Part shown: positions 1 to 11,118 of the stretch, piece by piece
Position numbering within the stretch: the stretch's first letter is position 1
Layout: the number at the start of each line of letters is the position of its first letter
From: Pisolithus tinctorius
Lineage: Eukaryota > Basidiomycota > Agaricomycetes > Boletales > Pisolithaceae
Reading direction: 5' to 3'
NCBI GenBank assembly: GCA_024663395.1
Contig: JANFAH010000017.1
Coordinates: forward strand, 744,001-808,000
Length of the DNA: 64,000 nt
Position numbers and translations under genes: made by a program
The notes under the pieces: model-generated
The model's input: the letters and a program-made list of their open reading frames with translations, nothing else
What the model was told of the DNA's origin: nothing
Database searches by the model: none

Positions 1-2
1 TG

Positions 3-1346
3 GCCCCAGTAGTGGCACCCCCACACTCGCTCTCAGACCCAGAGCAGTCAGCCCCACAGAATACCATACCCCCAGCCATACTCACACCCCCAACACATCT
101 AGCAGCACTCCCAGCACCCCCACCCACAACAGCCACAGCCCCAGTGCAATGACCAAGAAGAATGGCAGAAGCAGTCCCTCTCTTCTACAGAGATCGGGCA
201 GAGACAGAAAATGCCAGTGACTTCATCAAGGCGTTCAATTGCAGTATGCTGTTCCTAAACCCACTCTCCACTGACACACAGAAGATCCAAGCACTGGCAA
301 ACTACCTAGGAATGGGGTCGCCAGCAGAACGCTGGTATGATGACCTCATGGCAACCCAACGAGCCAGCTGGGACAACGTAGTCAAAGCATTCAATGACAG
401 GTGGCCCATGACAAAGAGCGCAACCCTGACATCGGAAGAATACCAGACTGAACTACTCGATCACAAAATGGCAGAGGAAGACATAGGAGCAATCAAAACA
501 GTAGGATGTCAGAAGGTGTGGGCACATGTAAAGTGGGTGGAAGAAGCGATGGAGCTTGCAAGACTAGCAAAAATTGAGAGTGGACCTACACTGATATGGC
601 AAGTCAAGAAACAGCTCCCCAAGGCAGTCAGGAAACTACTAGACAAAGAATACATGACATGGAAAAAGTTCACAGATGATGTGAAGGATTTGAGCACATC
701 GAAACTGAAGCAGGAGTGCGAGGAGATAGAAGAGAGGAAGAGGAAAGATGAGGGACGGGACTTGAGACTAATGCAAAAACTGGAGGCAACCAAGAGAGCA
801 ACAACGGCAGACATCACAGTGCAACTCCAGCGACTCACGATCAGACAAGTAGCAGTATCCCGTACCAGCCCCTGAGCCTCACCGTCGATGACACACCCAA
901 ACACATGATTCACACTCCAACAGATGCCGAGACGCAATATGCCATACAACCAGCCCACCGAGGAAGTGAAGGAGATCGTATGGAAAGGGTTAGAGCAAGT
1001 TCCACACCACCCCAATGACGAGGAAGGACAGAGGAAGTACATGGCACAGCTCACAGCATGGATCACGAAACACAGAGACTCAGCGTGGGTCACTGAATAC
1101 ACACCATACCCCCTCAAACCTGGAACAGTGATGGTATGCTCAGGAGAGTGCTTCAGATGTGGAATGCACGGGCATGGAAGCAGGGATTGCCCAACTGCTG
1201 AAGGCAATGCATCCAGGCTGAGCCATAACAAAACAGCATGGAGAGCACTCTGCAACAGGACCCTCGGACCATTCAATAGGAACATCGCATACAGTATCAG
1301 ACTTGTAGCAATAGATGATCAGGGAAATGAGACAGGGTCACTGTGA
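3..1346 (+). pseudogene. gag: T1 gag (capsid-like) with zinc knuckle, broken
   Basis: Gag builds the virus-like particle and binds element RNA. From position 3 the frame is proline-rich and meets a TGA just before the ATG at 162. From 162 to 875 a 237-residue block has the helical retrotransposon-gag look, with a W-Y-D-D-L segment near residue 60 and a lysine/glutamate-rich C-terminal helix. After a frame change, the block from 924 carries a CX2CX4HX4C knuckle (CFRCGMHGHGSRDC, about 1150-1190). The stop at 875 and the frame change mean no intact Gag can be made. Start choice: 162 is the only ATG near the conserved block, but the true start lies upstream of the window. Confidence 0.8.
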
Positions 1347-1459
1347 TGGACAGCACACCGACCCAGGTTTCCAATGTACCTACTATGATAACAACCGCCC
1401 TGCATGTACATTGAAGTAAATCAACAGCCTTTGACATATACTCAGCAACAAAACACAAA

Positions 1460-1942
1460 ATGCAAGGCAATGTAGAGGACAACACAAGCAAATCTGTCCC
1501 ATTCACACACCCAATCATGCTCAAGAACACAGACAACACCAGAGTAACAGTACAAGCACTGTTCAACAATGGTGCCATGACAGGGGCTATGGCCCTGAGC
1601 ATGTTCAACACAATCAAGCACAAACTAAAAGGATGGCAACCATCATCGCAGGCATTATGCATGGCAAATGGAGCAGTCATCCTGTCAGAAGCCACGTGGA
1701 CATGCACAATAAACATAGAAGGTGTGGAAGCAACCAGAACCTTCGAGGTGTTCGACAGTGCAGGGGGGTGGGCATTCCTGTTTCAGGGAAACCACTACTA
1801 CAGGCATTCAAAGCAACACACTGACTACATGACCGACAACGTAACCATCACAGATGGAAACACAAAGGTAGCACTACACAACCACACCTGCAAACACGAC
1901 AAGATTGAAGGAAGAAGCGGAATGCAACACCACAATGCATGA
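1460..1942 (+). pseudogene. T1 aspartic protease remnant, active site lost
   Basis: A 160-residue block in the protease position between gag and reverse transcriptase. The segment reading ALFNNGAMTGAM is where retropepsins have a D-S/T-G triad; here it is N-N-G, so the catalytic aspartate is gone. The flanking pattern (a short hydrophobic strand before, then a block ending with FEVFDSAGGWAFLFQ) fits the family fold. Identification rests on position and this motif; the protein is surely inactive. Confidence 0.65.
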
Positions 1943-3655
1943 AGGAAGTAGAAACCTCACAGGGCAAAACAAAGGTAAAAAACAAAGCTAACAGTGTTCA
2001 CTAGGAAGACAGAACCAGTTCGTGCCCTGAACGAGGTGAAACTGATTATCGAAGGAGTCAAGATTGGCGATGATCTAACAACAAAGGAGCGAAAGGGAAG
2101 TAATCAACCTGATAACAGAATTCGCTGACAGTATTTGCATGTTCACTCAGTGAGGTACTACCAATCCCAGGAGCAAAGGTCGACTTGAACATACTGGACG
2201 ACACTGACTGTTCAACACCACAGTATGCCAACAGCCCAATGAACCCACCACAAAGACAATTCATGAACAAATGGGTCGACCAAATGTTAGAAGCAGGACT
2301 GATCAAACATGCAGACATCCCATGAATCAAACACTGTAGCACCCACAGTACTCACACAAAAAGCACATGACAACGTGCAGAGAGCATGACAATCGAACGA
2401 CATACAACGAGAACTAAACAAGCAGTGCATAGAAGCAAATGTACCACCCCCATTCAAAGAACAAACTGATGCACAAGTCCCAGAAAAAACAATACTGAAA
2501 GAAACAAACAATGCACTGAAATGGAGGGTAACACAAAACTTCGCAGAACTGAATAAAGCATCGCAGATACCCCCGATGTTCCAGGGGGACATACAGGGCC
2601 AAGCAGCAGTGGCTGAGCGGCAGAAGGTATGTGTCAGTATTCAACTTCATGTCTGGATTCTATGCAATTGAAATCCCAGAAAAATGGAGACCATGTTTTC
2701 ACATGTTCTTCGTTGACGGGAGAGGATACTTTTGGTACATGAGAATGGCAATGGGATGGACAGGAGCACCTGATGGTGTTCTCAGCAACAGCAACACAAT
2801 GCCTACATAAGGAACTCGCAGAAGACATACTAGAACTCTTTGTGGACGATGGTGGGTGTAGCGACAACATGTTCGAAGGGATGATAGACAAACTAAGATG
2901 AATCCTACAGTGCACTGCAGAGAACACAAACTATCACTATCCCCAACTGAAGTGCAGACTATTCATGACAGAGACCATGTTCGCAGGAGCTACAGTAGGC
3001 CCACAAGGAGTACAACCTGGACATGACAAAACTAGCGGCAATAGTCAAGTGGAAACAACCAGACATGGCACTCAACCTAACGTCATTCCTAGGACTTACA
3101 GGACACTTCCGTGACCTCATCAAAGGATATGCCAAGATAGAAGGACCGCTACGGGACTTAGTAAAACAAGTCGACCTCCCTAAGCCCATAACCAAAACTA
3201 CATACTGCAAAGCAATGACTGACTTCAAACTGGCAGGTAGATGGGAACAGAAGCACACAAAAGTGCTCCTGGACCTGAAAGTCGCCCTAATGAGCCAACC
3301 AACATTACACGCACCACGATATGACGGAACACCATTTGTCATAACCACGGATGGATGTCAAGAAGGATTTGGCGCAGTACTAACACAACTGAAGCAAGGT
3401 ACAAGCACCTGAATGGCAAAACAGTGGAACGAACAGTACCTAATCGCATTCGCATCTAAACAGACATCACCAGCTGAGGGCAACTACAAACCATTTTTAC
3501 TGGAGTTTGCAGCACTGAAATACAGCCTAGACCGCTTCACAGACATAATATGGGGATACCCAGTCGAAATCGAAACAGATTGCAAAGGCACTGAAGGACT
3601 GTCCTCTCCAATAACACAATATCAGCAGCCCATGCAAGATGGAGGGATGGCATAA
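1943..3655 (+). pseudogene. pol: T1 reverse transcriptase and RNase H remnant
   Basis: Fragments in several frames match Ty3/gypsy reverse transcriptase. Around 2640-2780 there is a palm segment (FNFMSGFYAIEIPEKWRPCF, then a WYMRMAMGWTGAP block). Near 2830-2850 the catalytic box reads LFVDDGG. From 3023 to 3412 come the thumb/connection segment (FLGLTGHFRDLIKGYAKIEG) and the RNase H start, with an aspartate in VITTDGCQEGFGAV. From 3413 to 3655 RNase H continues (AFASKQTSPAEGNYKPF). Stops at 3412 and 3655 and several frame shifts disable it. Confidence 0.8.
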
Positions 3656-4747
3656 TCGCACACAACATATAGTAGCAGTGAGGCATGTACTGGGTCATCT
3701 CAATGTGGTTCGCAGATGGACTAAGCTGTCAGTGGGACAGGCACATCACGAACAAAGGGAGATGGTAGCGACTGGATGGTCAGCCCTGGACCCAGAAGCA
3801 GTGTCAGGCCTGATAAACGACGTGTTCAAAATCACTAAACTACCACAGGAAAACCAGCAGCTATGTGAATGCTTCCGAGAGGAACCACTGTTCATGGAAG
3901 TAATAGACACAATACTCAACGTCAACACGAATGCCCCTATAAGAGACTGCAACAGGGCAAGGCATAGGTCGACACAATACCTAATCGAACAAGGTAAACT
4001 GTGGAGAATACATGGCAGCACTAGCGTATGACCAAGACACAAGGTAGAATGCATCACGAAGCAAGAAGCGTTCATCAAGGCGAAACACTTACATGAAACG
4101 GGAGGACACTGGGGAAGAGACGCACTGAAAATGGCAATCACAGACAGGTACTACTCACCCAAACTTGACACGTCAATAATGAATGCAATACAAGACTGCT
4201 GAAATGCAAGAACTTTGGCCCAACAAAACTAAATGCCCTACTCAAACCAATAAAAAGGCGACACCCAGTTCGAGCTACTGGTAGGAGATTACCTATCAAT
4301 GCCAACAGGGAAAGGAGGGTATCACATGCTAGGATTGTTCTTAGACATGTTCTCACAGCACATATGGGTAATGAAGTACAAAACAGCCAGGACAGCGAAA
4401 ACCACTGGTGGACAGCCTAACAACCATATTTAATAACTTCACAGCAGCAGAAATGTTCATGACAGATGGTGCATGACACTTCAACAACTGAAGAGGTCAA
4501 AACCTACTGCACTAAGTGGTCCCTGCACTCATCATGTCATAGCAGCATACTCACCATGGATTAATGGGTTGGTAGAGGGAACGAACAAGCTACTATTACA
4601 CATCCTCAAATGCCTATGTGCACCGAACATAGGAGAAGATGATGACATGGAAACGAACTGGGAAAAACTACCTAGGACATGGCCAGACCATCCTCGATGA
4701 TGTGGTCCTGCACACTGAACAACTGAGTACTACCAGCACTCAAGTAC
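3656..4747 (+). pseudogene. T1 integrase remnant
   Basis: 3656-4031 continues in another frame with a conserved pol linker. Near 4440-4480 a short block reads NFTAAEMFMTDGA, the region holding the second catalytic aspartate of the D,D-E integrase core. At 4473-4700 the segment YSPWINGLVEGTNKLLLHIL is the usual end of the core, where the catalytic glutamate region and the conserved NGLVEGTNK stretch lie. Stops and frame changes are frequent, so the enzyme is dead. Confidence 0.7.
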
Positions 4748-5521
4748 TTGCCCAAAGAACTGCTACTCAGGTTGGTGATTGATACCAAGTGCACAACATT
4801 GACACACAGCACCACAGAACCACTACCAGCAGACATGGCAATCCACATGGTGTATGCAGCACAACAACGACTAGATGGATATGAGGAAGCGGTCAAACAT
4901 GCAATGAGAAGAAAACAAACATTCAACCATTGAGTATTAAGAAGACAAGGTGTAGAGGTTGTATTCACGAAAGGACAGCTTGTACAGATATACCGAAGCA
5001 ACCTGGACTACATGTTCAAAACAGAACGGAAACTGTTACCTAAGTGGTGGTGCCCCTACAGAATCTCAGAGAAACTAAAGAACTCATATAGATTGGAGAA
5101 CTTGGATGGCGAAGCCATAGCAGGAGAGTACAGCACTAGAAGGTTACGTGCATTCACAGCAAGGGAAGGAACACAGCTACACTCAGAACAGCAAGAGTTC
5201 GTGAAACAAATGAAGGAAATTGAAATGGAAAATGAAGGGAGCAAAGAACAGATGGGAAAGGAAACTGAAGAAGAGGATGGAGGAAGAGACAGGTCATGGA
5301 ACATGAAGGCACAGGATGGAATGATGGAGGTGCAGCCTGGCAGTGAGGAGACGTGGGCTGGTGTCGAGGGGGAGAAACAGCTGGACATCGAGGATGAACT
5401 GCAACCCAACATAGAGGAGGAGACATTAGTAGACGATGAGGATGTTGCCATCTTTGAAGGGGGCACATGGAGTAGGGGGGCCAGGGGGACAGGAGACAAG
5501 GACACAGCCACATCGGCTTAG
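4748..5521 (+). pseudogene. T1 pol C-terminal domain and acidic tail
   Basis: 4748-4933 continues the post-integrase region. After a short break, 5012-5521 encodes a basic SH3-like segment (ERKLLPKWWCPYRISEKL, then a conserved RLRAF box near 5140) followed by a strongly acidic, glutamate-rich tail. This arrangement is the standard C-terminus of T1-type basidiomycete gypsy polyproteins. The final block is open for 169 codons and ends in TAG at 5519-5521. Confidence 0.7.
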
Positions 5522-5591
5522 TCAGGCAGAGGCAGAGGCGGACATGAACGTAACATTAGACAATACAATATGACACAACAATGACATTGAC
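5522..5591. other. Junction between T1 pol end and truncated Harbinger transposase
   Basis: Only about 70 bases separate the T1 pol stop from in-frame Harbinger transposase codons. A complete T1 insertion would leave a 3' LTR here, and a complete Harbinger would have the N-terminal half of its transposase. Neither is present. I read this as a deletion or recombination scar joining two remnants. Confidence 0.5.
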
Positions 5592-6252
5592 AGACAGTAC
5601 TATAGAGAAGGAGGGTCTGCTGCTCCAACACATAACCTCAGCATAGTGGATTATGCCTTGGGGCAACCTGGTAGTGTGCATGATGCATTTGCCTTCCAAG
5701 GAACAAGAATGTACCAGGATCCTGTGAACTTCATCCCCCCACATCACTGGATTTGGGCAGACTCTGCCTATCTGATGGAGAAGTGGTGTGTTGTGCCTTT
5801 CAAGAAGCCAAGGGGAGGTAGCCTGACATGTAGACAGAATGTATACAATTGATATTTATCAAAGGTGCACACCTGCAGGCCAGTTGTACAGAAGTACCAT
5901 TCTCAGTGTTTCAAAGGTGTGAGTAAGGGTGGAACATGCATTTGCAGCCCTCAAAGGCTGCTTTCAGTCATTGCAAGAGCTTTGGCTCAAGGTGAATAAG
6001 GACAGTGACTTACATGTTACCATGTATTGGATCATGTGCTGCATGATCCTACACAACATGGTCATTTGCTTTGAGAGTGAATGGAGGGATATGCTGGGTG
6101 AGGGAATGATGTACTGGGCAATAAGGGGAGGTGAGGAGTTGGATGGTGGTGGGGATGAGGATGTAGGTGAGGAACAATGGGGGACACCAGGGCAGCAACA
6201 TCACCTCATGCTGATGGAAAGGCTGTTCAAGCAATGTGGGATTCACATGTAG
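5592..6252 (+). pseudogene. PIF/Harbinger DDE transposase, C-terminal half
   Basis: Harbinger transposases cut and paste DNA at 3-bp targets using a D,D,E triad. Visible here are the block HNLSIVDYALGQPGSVHDAF, the second aspartate in HHWIWADSAY, the conserved WCVVPFKKPRGG segment and, after a TGA near 5850 and a frame change, the glutamate in VEHAFAALKG, followed by CCMILHNMVI. These are in the right order for the fungal family. The N-terminal half with the first aspartate is absent, and the frame is broken between 5850 and 5929, so this is a dead remnant. The convergent gene at 6427-8187 is its expected partner. Confidence 0.87.
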
Positions 6253-6426
6253 ACCACACCACATGTGCATGTACAAAGCACTTTGAATCACAGGAAAGAT
6301 GACCATTTCATTCCACATGCACACATACATTGTACTAGTAAGTACATAGGTTATAGTTGTGGAAAATAGAAAAACAATGGGGATTGGGGAGAAGAGCAAT
6401 ACAGCACATATGAGGTTGATTGGTAT

Positions 6427-8187
6427 TCAGGCATCTGCAACCAGATCATCAAAGGCAGTGGAAGGAGAGGTGGGATAAAGAGATGGTGCAGTGGTGGAGG
6501 AGGATGAGGTGCCATTGAAGACTTGGGACTTGGGGTCCAAAGATGAGGTTGGTTGAGCTTGGAGCATTGCCAGTTGGACTCTGAGACAGAGATTCTCCCC
6601 TTCCTCCTTGAGGTATTGTATGTCTAACTTTTTTCTCTCCATGAAACACTCATGGATCTTCTGAGCTTCCCTGCACTCCTTCTCACCCTCTGCTTCCAAA
6701 TGAGCTATCTCCTTATCACACATATAAGCCTGGGTCTTGACCACTTTGTGTTCAGTCTTGAGCACAGCTAACTGGCACTGCTGATCCAAGGAATTTCCAT
6801 TTAACTCACCAAGCTGCTCATTGAAATCCACCTTGAGCTGAGTAAGCATGTTTTTCCCCTTCATTTGAGAGGTCTCAGAGCTTGCCACCTGGCACTGGCC
6901 AGCACCATCACTGACAGCAGAGGTTGTTGTAGATGTAGAGATAACAGAGGGGGGGGATCTGGCATATGGAGACATCCAGAATGCTGAACGGTTGTCCCAT
7001 GACAGTGTTCAATGGCCAGGCTTGTTGAATGGCAATATCATATGGGTAGAATCAACAGGCTAAGGTTCCCATTAGTAACATGAGTGAGGAGTTTTATAGT
7101 GACTCATGTGGTGGGTGTCATTCACTGCACCATCATTGAAGGTTAGTTCAGAATTAACTGACATGAACTGAGGGCATTCCCCAGGCCCCCTTCCCTCGCA
7201 TACCTCCTCCTCTTCATCCTCATCCTCCCCCTGCTCTGTCCCACCCATAGAAAAGTCATTGATACTTGCACCCTCACCTGTGAAAGGTCCAGAAGTACCC
7301 TGAGGGTTGATTAGCATAAAACTCCCAAAAGGTTTGACTTCCAGATTGCCCCCTGCCATTGTATTGTTCTGGTTGGTTGGTTGTTGGACTTGCATATCAG
7401 CGACTGTAGGAGTCACAGTTGCAGTTGCAGTAGAGCCACTAGGAGTTGCAGTCACAGTAGTGCCACCCTGATTCACAATGGAAAGAAAGTCACCCATCTG
7501 GTTTGTGCCAGGAGCTGGATTGAATAATCTTGCATCATAAGTAGGGTTCCCATGCCACATATGATTGCATTCCTCCCAGAATGGGAACTCTGCAACAACT
7601 TCCTCTAAAATAAAAACCATGTGTGAGATTGGCCACATGGTGTACAGAGGAGAAGGACCATGGTATGTACCCAGAAGATTGGAGTAAGCTGGATTGCTAG
7701 GATTGATGCCTTCACCGGTGGACTTAAACCTTGATGCTTGTTGCCAATATTTGGCCTTCAAGCTGTAACAAGGATTTATATTGGTCTCTTGAACAATGGG
7801 ATAAGATGTACCTTGCCAGGTGGCTACCAAGTGCTGAAGCAAACCTCTCAGTCTGGGTTGCATAAACTGCCCCATATACAACATCTTTGGAGAAGATCAC
7901 TTGAGTGATAACAGCATTGATCTCTTTTTTGCGACAGGCATGAGGCCTTGCATTCCCCAGGGCACTCTGATCTCTCCTCTCATTGAATAGGATGGCATGA
8001 TCTGCTGGATTTTCCCATAGCCAAGTCAGTAGCTCTCTGGTAAGGTGGGTATACCTCTCCCAGTAAATAGTTTTGCCCCCAGAAGCCCTTGGGTTGGGCT
8101 TGGATGACACAGCATTGGGGGAGGGTTGGGGGATGGACAGGGGGGGGGGGGATTTCTTGTACTAGCAACAGAGGGGGCCCTGGCCAT
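6427..8187 (-). pseudogene. Harbinger-associated accessory protein, frame-broken
   Basis: Fungal Harbinger elements often carry a second gene with a DNA-binding-like N-terminus and a coiled-coil C-terminus. Reading leftward, the first ATG is at 8187 (MARAPSVAST), followed by a GGKTIYWE-type start block and the W-ENPADHAILFNE segment (7724-8110). Next come an ISHMVFILEEVVAEFPFW-EECNHMWHG block (7072-7884) and a glutamate/lysine-rich coiled coil (6427-6975). A run of about 11 G on the plus strand near 8140-8150 sits at the first frame change, and two further changes separate the blocks. I infer one ancestral gene, now broken. Its role (DNA binding or nuclear delivery of transposase) is known only by analogy. 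Confidence 0.72.
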
Positions 8188-8972
8188 GATAGTTACAGAC
8201 TTGACCTGTAGGTGAGCAGAATGTTGAAGGTTTGGGTGGAGGGGAGGCATGCTTTAAAACTCTGCTTGAATTATCTACATGGTGAAAATCTTAGGAGAAG
8301 TTTAGTAGGGTTTAGCAAGCAAAATTTGCCAGCTTAGTTGTCAGCTTAGTGCACTTTGAATACCATTATTAGTCTGAGTAAAGTCTGACTTGACAATTTT
8401 GAGTAACATATCCAAATAATCCAACATAAGCAATACACCAATAGCCTGGCCTCTTGCATATGCATTTCCCAACCCTGACTATGCTTGACTCCATTGGCCA
8501 TAGTCCAACTATAATACCATCAGAAGAGTGGCTCTTTCCCCCCTTGCACCCCTCAGAAAAAATAATGGACTTTGCAAAAATTTTCCTTGGTCTCCAAGTT
8601 CACCAGTTTGCCATGTACACCATGAACCAACCCAAGGTATGTGGTACTCAAGTCCTCCAGCCTATGTACTCACCTCCAAAAGTTCCATATTGATGCTAAC
8701 CAGTGCCTCACAAGCTAACACATTCCTGGGTCAAAGTGTCAAGGCCAGGACCAGGGTAGAGGTGGGACAAGACCAGTGTAGGACCAGTCTAGGGTAGTCT
8801 AGACATGGTCATGACAGATCCTACCACAGGTTAAATAACCTGTTTCCCTGCCATTCCCTGGGTGAGGGGAATCCCAACCACAATTAAGGCCCCTCCCTAC
8901 ATTTCTCATCCACATAGACATTTTTGTCATTAACAGACTGTCCTTGTTCACCTGCCTTCACTTGATAGAATT
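8188..8972. other. Unassigned low-CpG sequence
   Basis: No coding block, terminal inverted repeat or LTR could be supported here. The right end of the Harbinger element should lie in the first part, but I could not match it to a left end. Short plus-strand ORFs at 8454-8797 look random. The stretch 8730-8820 is rich in GACCAG/GGTCTAG-like words without a clear repeat unit. Confidence 0.4.
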
Positions 8973-9423
8973 TGTTATGCTAAGACTGAAGTTGAGGCAT
9001 AGGGTGAGCTCAGTTGCAGACTATGGTTTCTACTGAGCAATGGCTGCAGTAACCTCTGTAGATGGTGGAGGATTTGGGCAACACTAGTAAGAGTGGTCTG
9101 GGTTAGGGACACTGAGGGTGAAGTTCTGAGGAATACTGCATATGATTGAGCAGCTCAAGTCTGGGGTTCTAGGACTTGAGCCAACAGTCTAAATACTACA
9201 AGGAGACAGACCATGAGGTGTCCATATGTAACAAGCTAACTATGCCATTGGTTGAACAATGATGACACATGTCCTAAGCATGTTGTGAGACCCAAACACT
9301 AGTGGTGGAGATAGAAGGCCATCAGATCAGAGAGAAGATGGCTGGAAAAGGAAACCAAGTCCAACAGAACAAACACAAGGTAAATGTAAGGTAAAACAAG
9401 GAAAACAGGGGTGAAACATAACA
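8973..9423 (-). repeat. Putative T2 3' LTR
   Basis: A 451-bp segment begins TGTTATG and ends CATAACA on the plus strand, a perfect 7-bp inverted end of the TG...CA type. On its right lies TTACCCCCCTTCT, which on the minus strand is a purine tract directly upstream of the LTR, as expected for a minus-strand element. No second copy is in the window because the 5' side of T2 is missing. Ends and tract support the call; the lack of a partner keeps it provisional. Confidence 0.55.
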
Positions 9424-9529
9424 TTACCCCCCTTCTAAGCATTGACATCCCTGACTTCAACTATTCTCCATAAGGCTCTCTGGTCAAGTTACTGGTGGCA
9501 GAGTTGTCAAAGTTGAAATCATTATCATA

Positions 9530-11118
9530 TACAGTGGCTCAAAAGTGTCCCAATGTTGGGTTATTTTGGAAAGAGTTGAGATTTATTAGAGAGCCAATAG
9601 GAATCAGTTCAAACTCCTGCAGGACTAAACATAGGGCTAACTGTTGCCTTGATAACAAGGGCTTGATTATGTAACTTGGTTGACATGGCACCAAGATATG
9701 ACCATTTTAAAATGACATGTCATTGGGACACTTTTTTGAGCATGATGTTGTCAGTGATTATTTAGTAAATAACATAATGATTTGACAACTTCTGAGGGAT
9801 TTTGTGCTTCAACCCTGACTGATTATGTAATGTACATAATCCTGGGCCATAAAAATGACTTGGGTCCCACTCAGCTAACCCTACTTCACCATGAAATGCA
9901 TTTTTGCCTCTGCTAGAGCAAATATCCATCTTCTTTCTGAATCTGACCTTTCTGCTCATCAAATCTCCTCTACAACTGGTCAGGGGAGCTCTACTGTGGC
10001 CAGGGTCATCAAAGAGTTCCAGCTAGATTAAGGGAAACCTCAAACTAGGACATCCTTACCAGCCTTCTTCTCCTGGCAGAGGAGAATAGTCTCTGGTATG
10101 ACCTCTGGAAGAGCTGAAAATGCTGTCCAGGCTACCCATATAATGTGTGTGGCCCTTTCCTCTCTTGTCACTTCCCAAACTGTTTGCAGTGTGCTCAATT
10201 CTGCACCCCTGAAGGCTGTAGTCAAGCAGGAGAATTATCCTGCAAACACTTCCCTACCATTTTCCACACAAACTTCCTTCCATCTCATCCAATACTATTG
10301 ATCTTGGGTTCAACTGACCAGATGACCCCAGTGCAGTCATCCACAGTCCAGTTTTGGTGCTTAAGAGCAAAGGCAAGTCACTGTTGTGTATGCTTGCAAG
10401 ACAAGAGTGGCAGCTCCTACTTGACTACAGCCTTCAGGGATGCAGAATTGAGCACACTGCAAACAGTTTGGGAAGTGACAAGAGAGGAAAGGGCCACACA
10501 CATTATATGGGTAGCCTGGACAGCATTTTCAGCTCTTCCAGAGGTCATACCAGAGACTATTCTCCTCTGCCAGGAGAAGAAGGCTGGTAAGGATGTCCTA
10601 GTTTGAGGTTTCCCTTAATCTAGCTGGAACTCTTTGATGACCCTGGCCACAGTAGAGCTCCCCTGACCAGTTGTAGAGGAGATTTGATGAGCAGAAAGGT
10701 CAGATTCAGAAAGAAGATGGATATTTGCTCTAGCAGAGGCAAAAATGCATTTCATGGTGAAGTAGGGTTAGCTGAGTGGGACCCAAGTCATTTTTATGGC
10801 CCAGGATTATGTACATTACATAATCAGTCAGGGTTGAAGCACAAAATCCCTCAGAAGTTGTCAAATCATTATGTTATTTACTAAATAATCACTGACAACA
10901 TCATGCTCAAAAAAGTGTCCCAATGACATGTCATTTTAAAATGGTCATATCTTGGTGCCATGTCAACCAAGTTACATAATCAAGCCCTTGTTATCAAGGC
11001 AACAGTTAGCCCTATGTTTAGTCCTGCAGGAGTTTGAACTGATTCCTATTGGCTCTCTAATAAATCTCAACTCTTTCCAAAATAACCCAACATTGGGACA
11101 CTTTTTTGAGCCACTGTA
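9530..11118. mobile_element. Foldback element with ~704-bp arms at a TA target
   Basis: The arms 9532-10235 and 10412-11116 are near-identical reverse complements around a 176-base loop (10236-10411). Ends read CAGTGGCTCAAAA at the left and TTTTTTGAGCCACTG at the right, flanked by TA on both sides (9530-9531 and 11117-11118), as in Tc1/mariner-type elements. Each arm carries the same 66-codon open frame (9762-9962 minus, 10684-10884 plus), a shadow of arm identity. Coordinate sums shift only by 2 across the arms, from a 4-A versus 6-A run near the ends. No transposase is encoded, so it is non-autonomous. It lies between the T2 tail and the T2 LTR. Confidence 0.85.

Larger units (their letters stand above)
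1..5521 (+). mobile_element. T1: decayed Ty3/gypsy retrotransposon fragment
   Basis: Remnants of gag, protease, reverse transcriptase/RNase H, integrase and a pol C-terminal tail follow each other in the Ty3/gypsy order on the plus strand. Every coding block is broken by stops or frame changes. The left end lies outside the window. No LTR is visible on the right: the pol tail stops about 70 bp before Harbinger transposase coding sequence. The protein style (gag with a long acidic helix and a CCHC knuckle, pol ending in a charged acidic tail) is that of gypsy polyproteins common in agaricomycete genomes. The family call is firm; boundaries are not. Confidence 0.88.

Noticed and set aside
5056..5513. 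Long minus-strand ORFs opposite the T1 acidic tail
   Set aside because: Ser/Pro-rich shadows of the Glu/Asp-rich coding strand.
9762..10884. Identical 66-codon ORFs in opposite orientation
   Set aside because: They are mirror images in the arms of the hairpin element, with no domain; duplication of DNA rather than a conserved gene.
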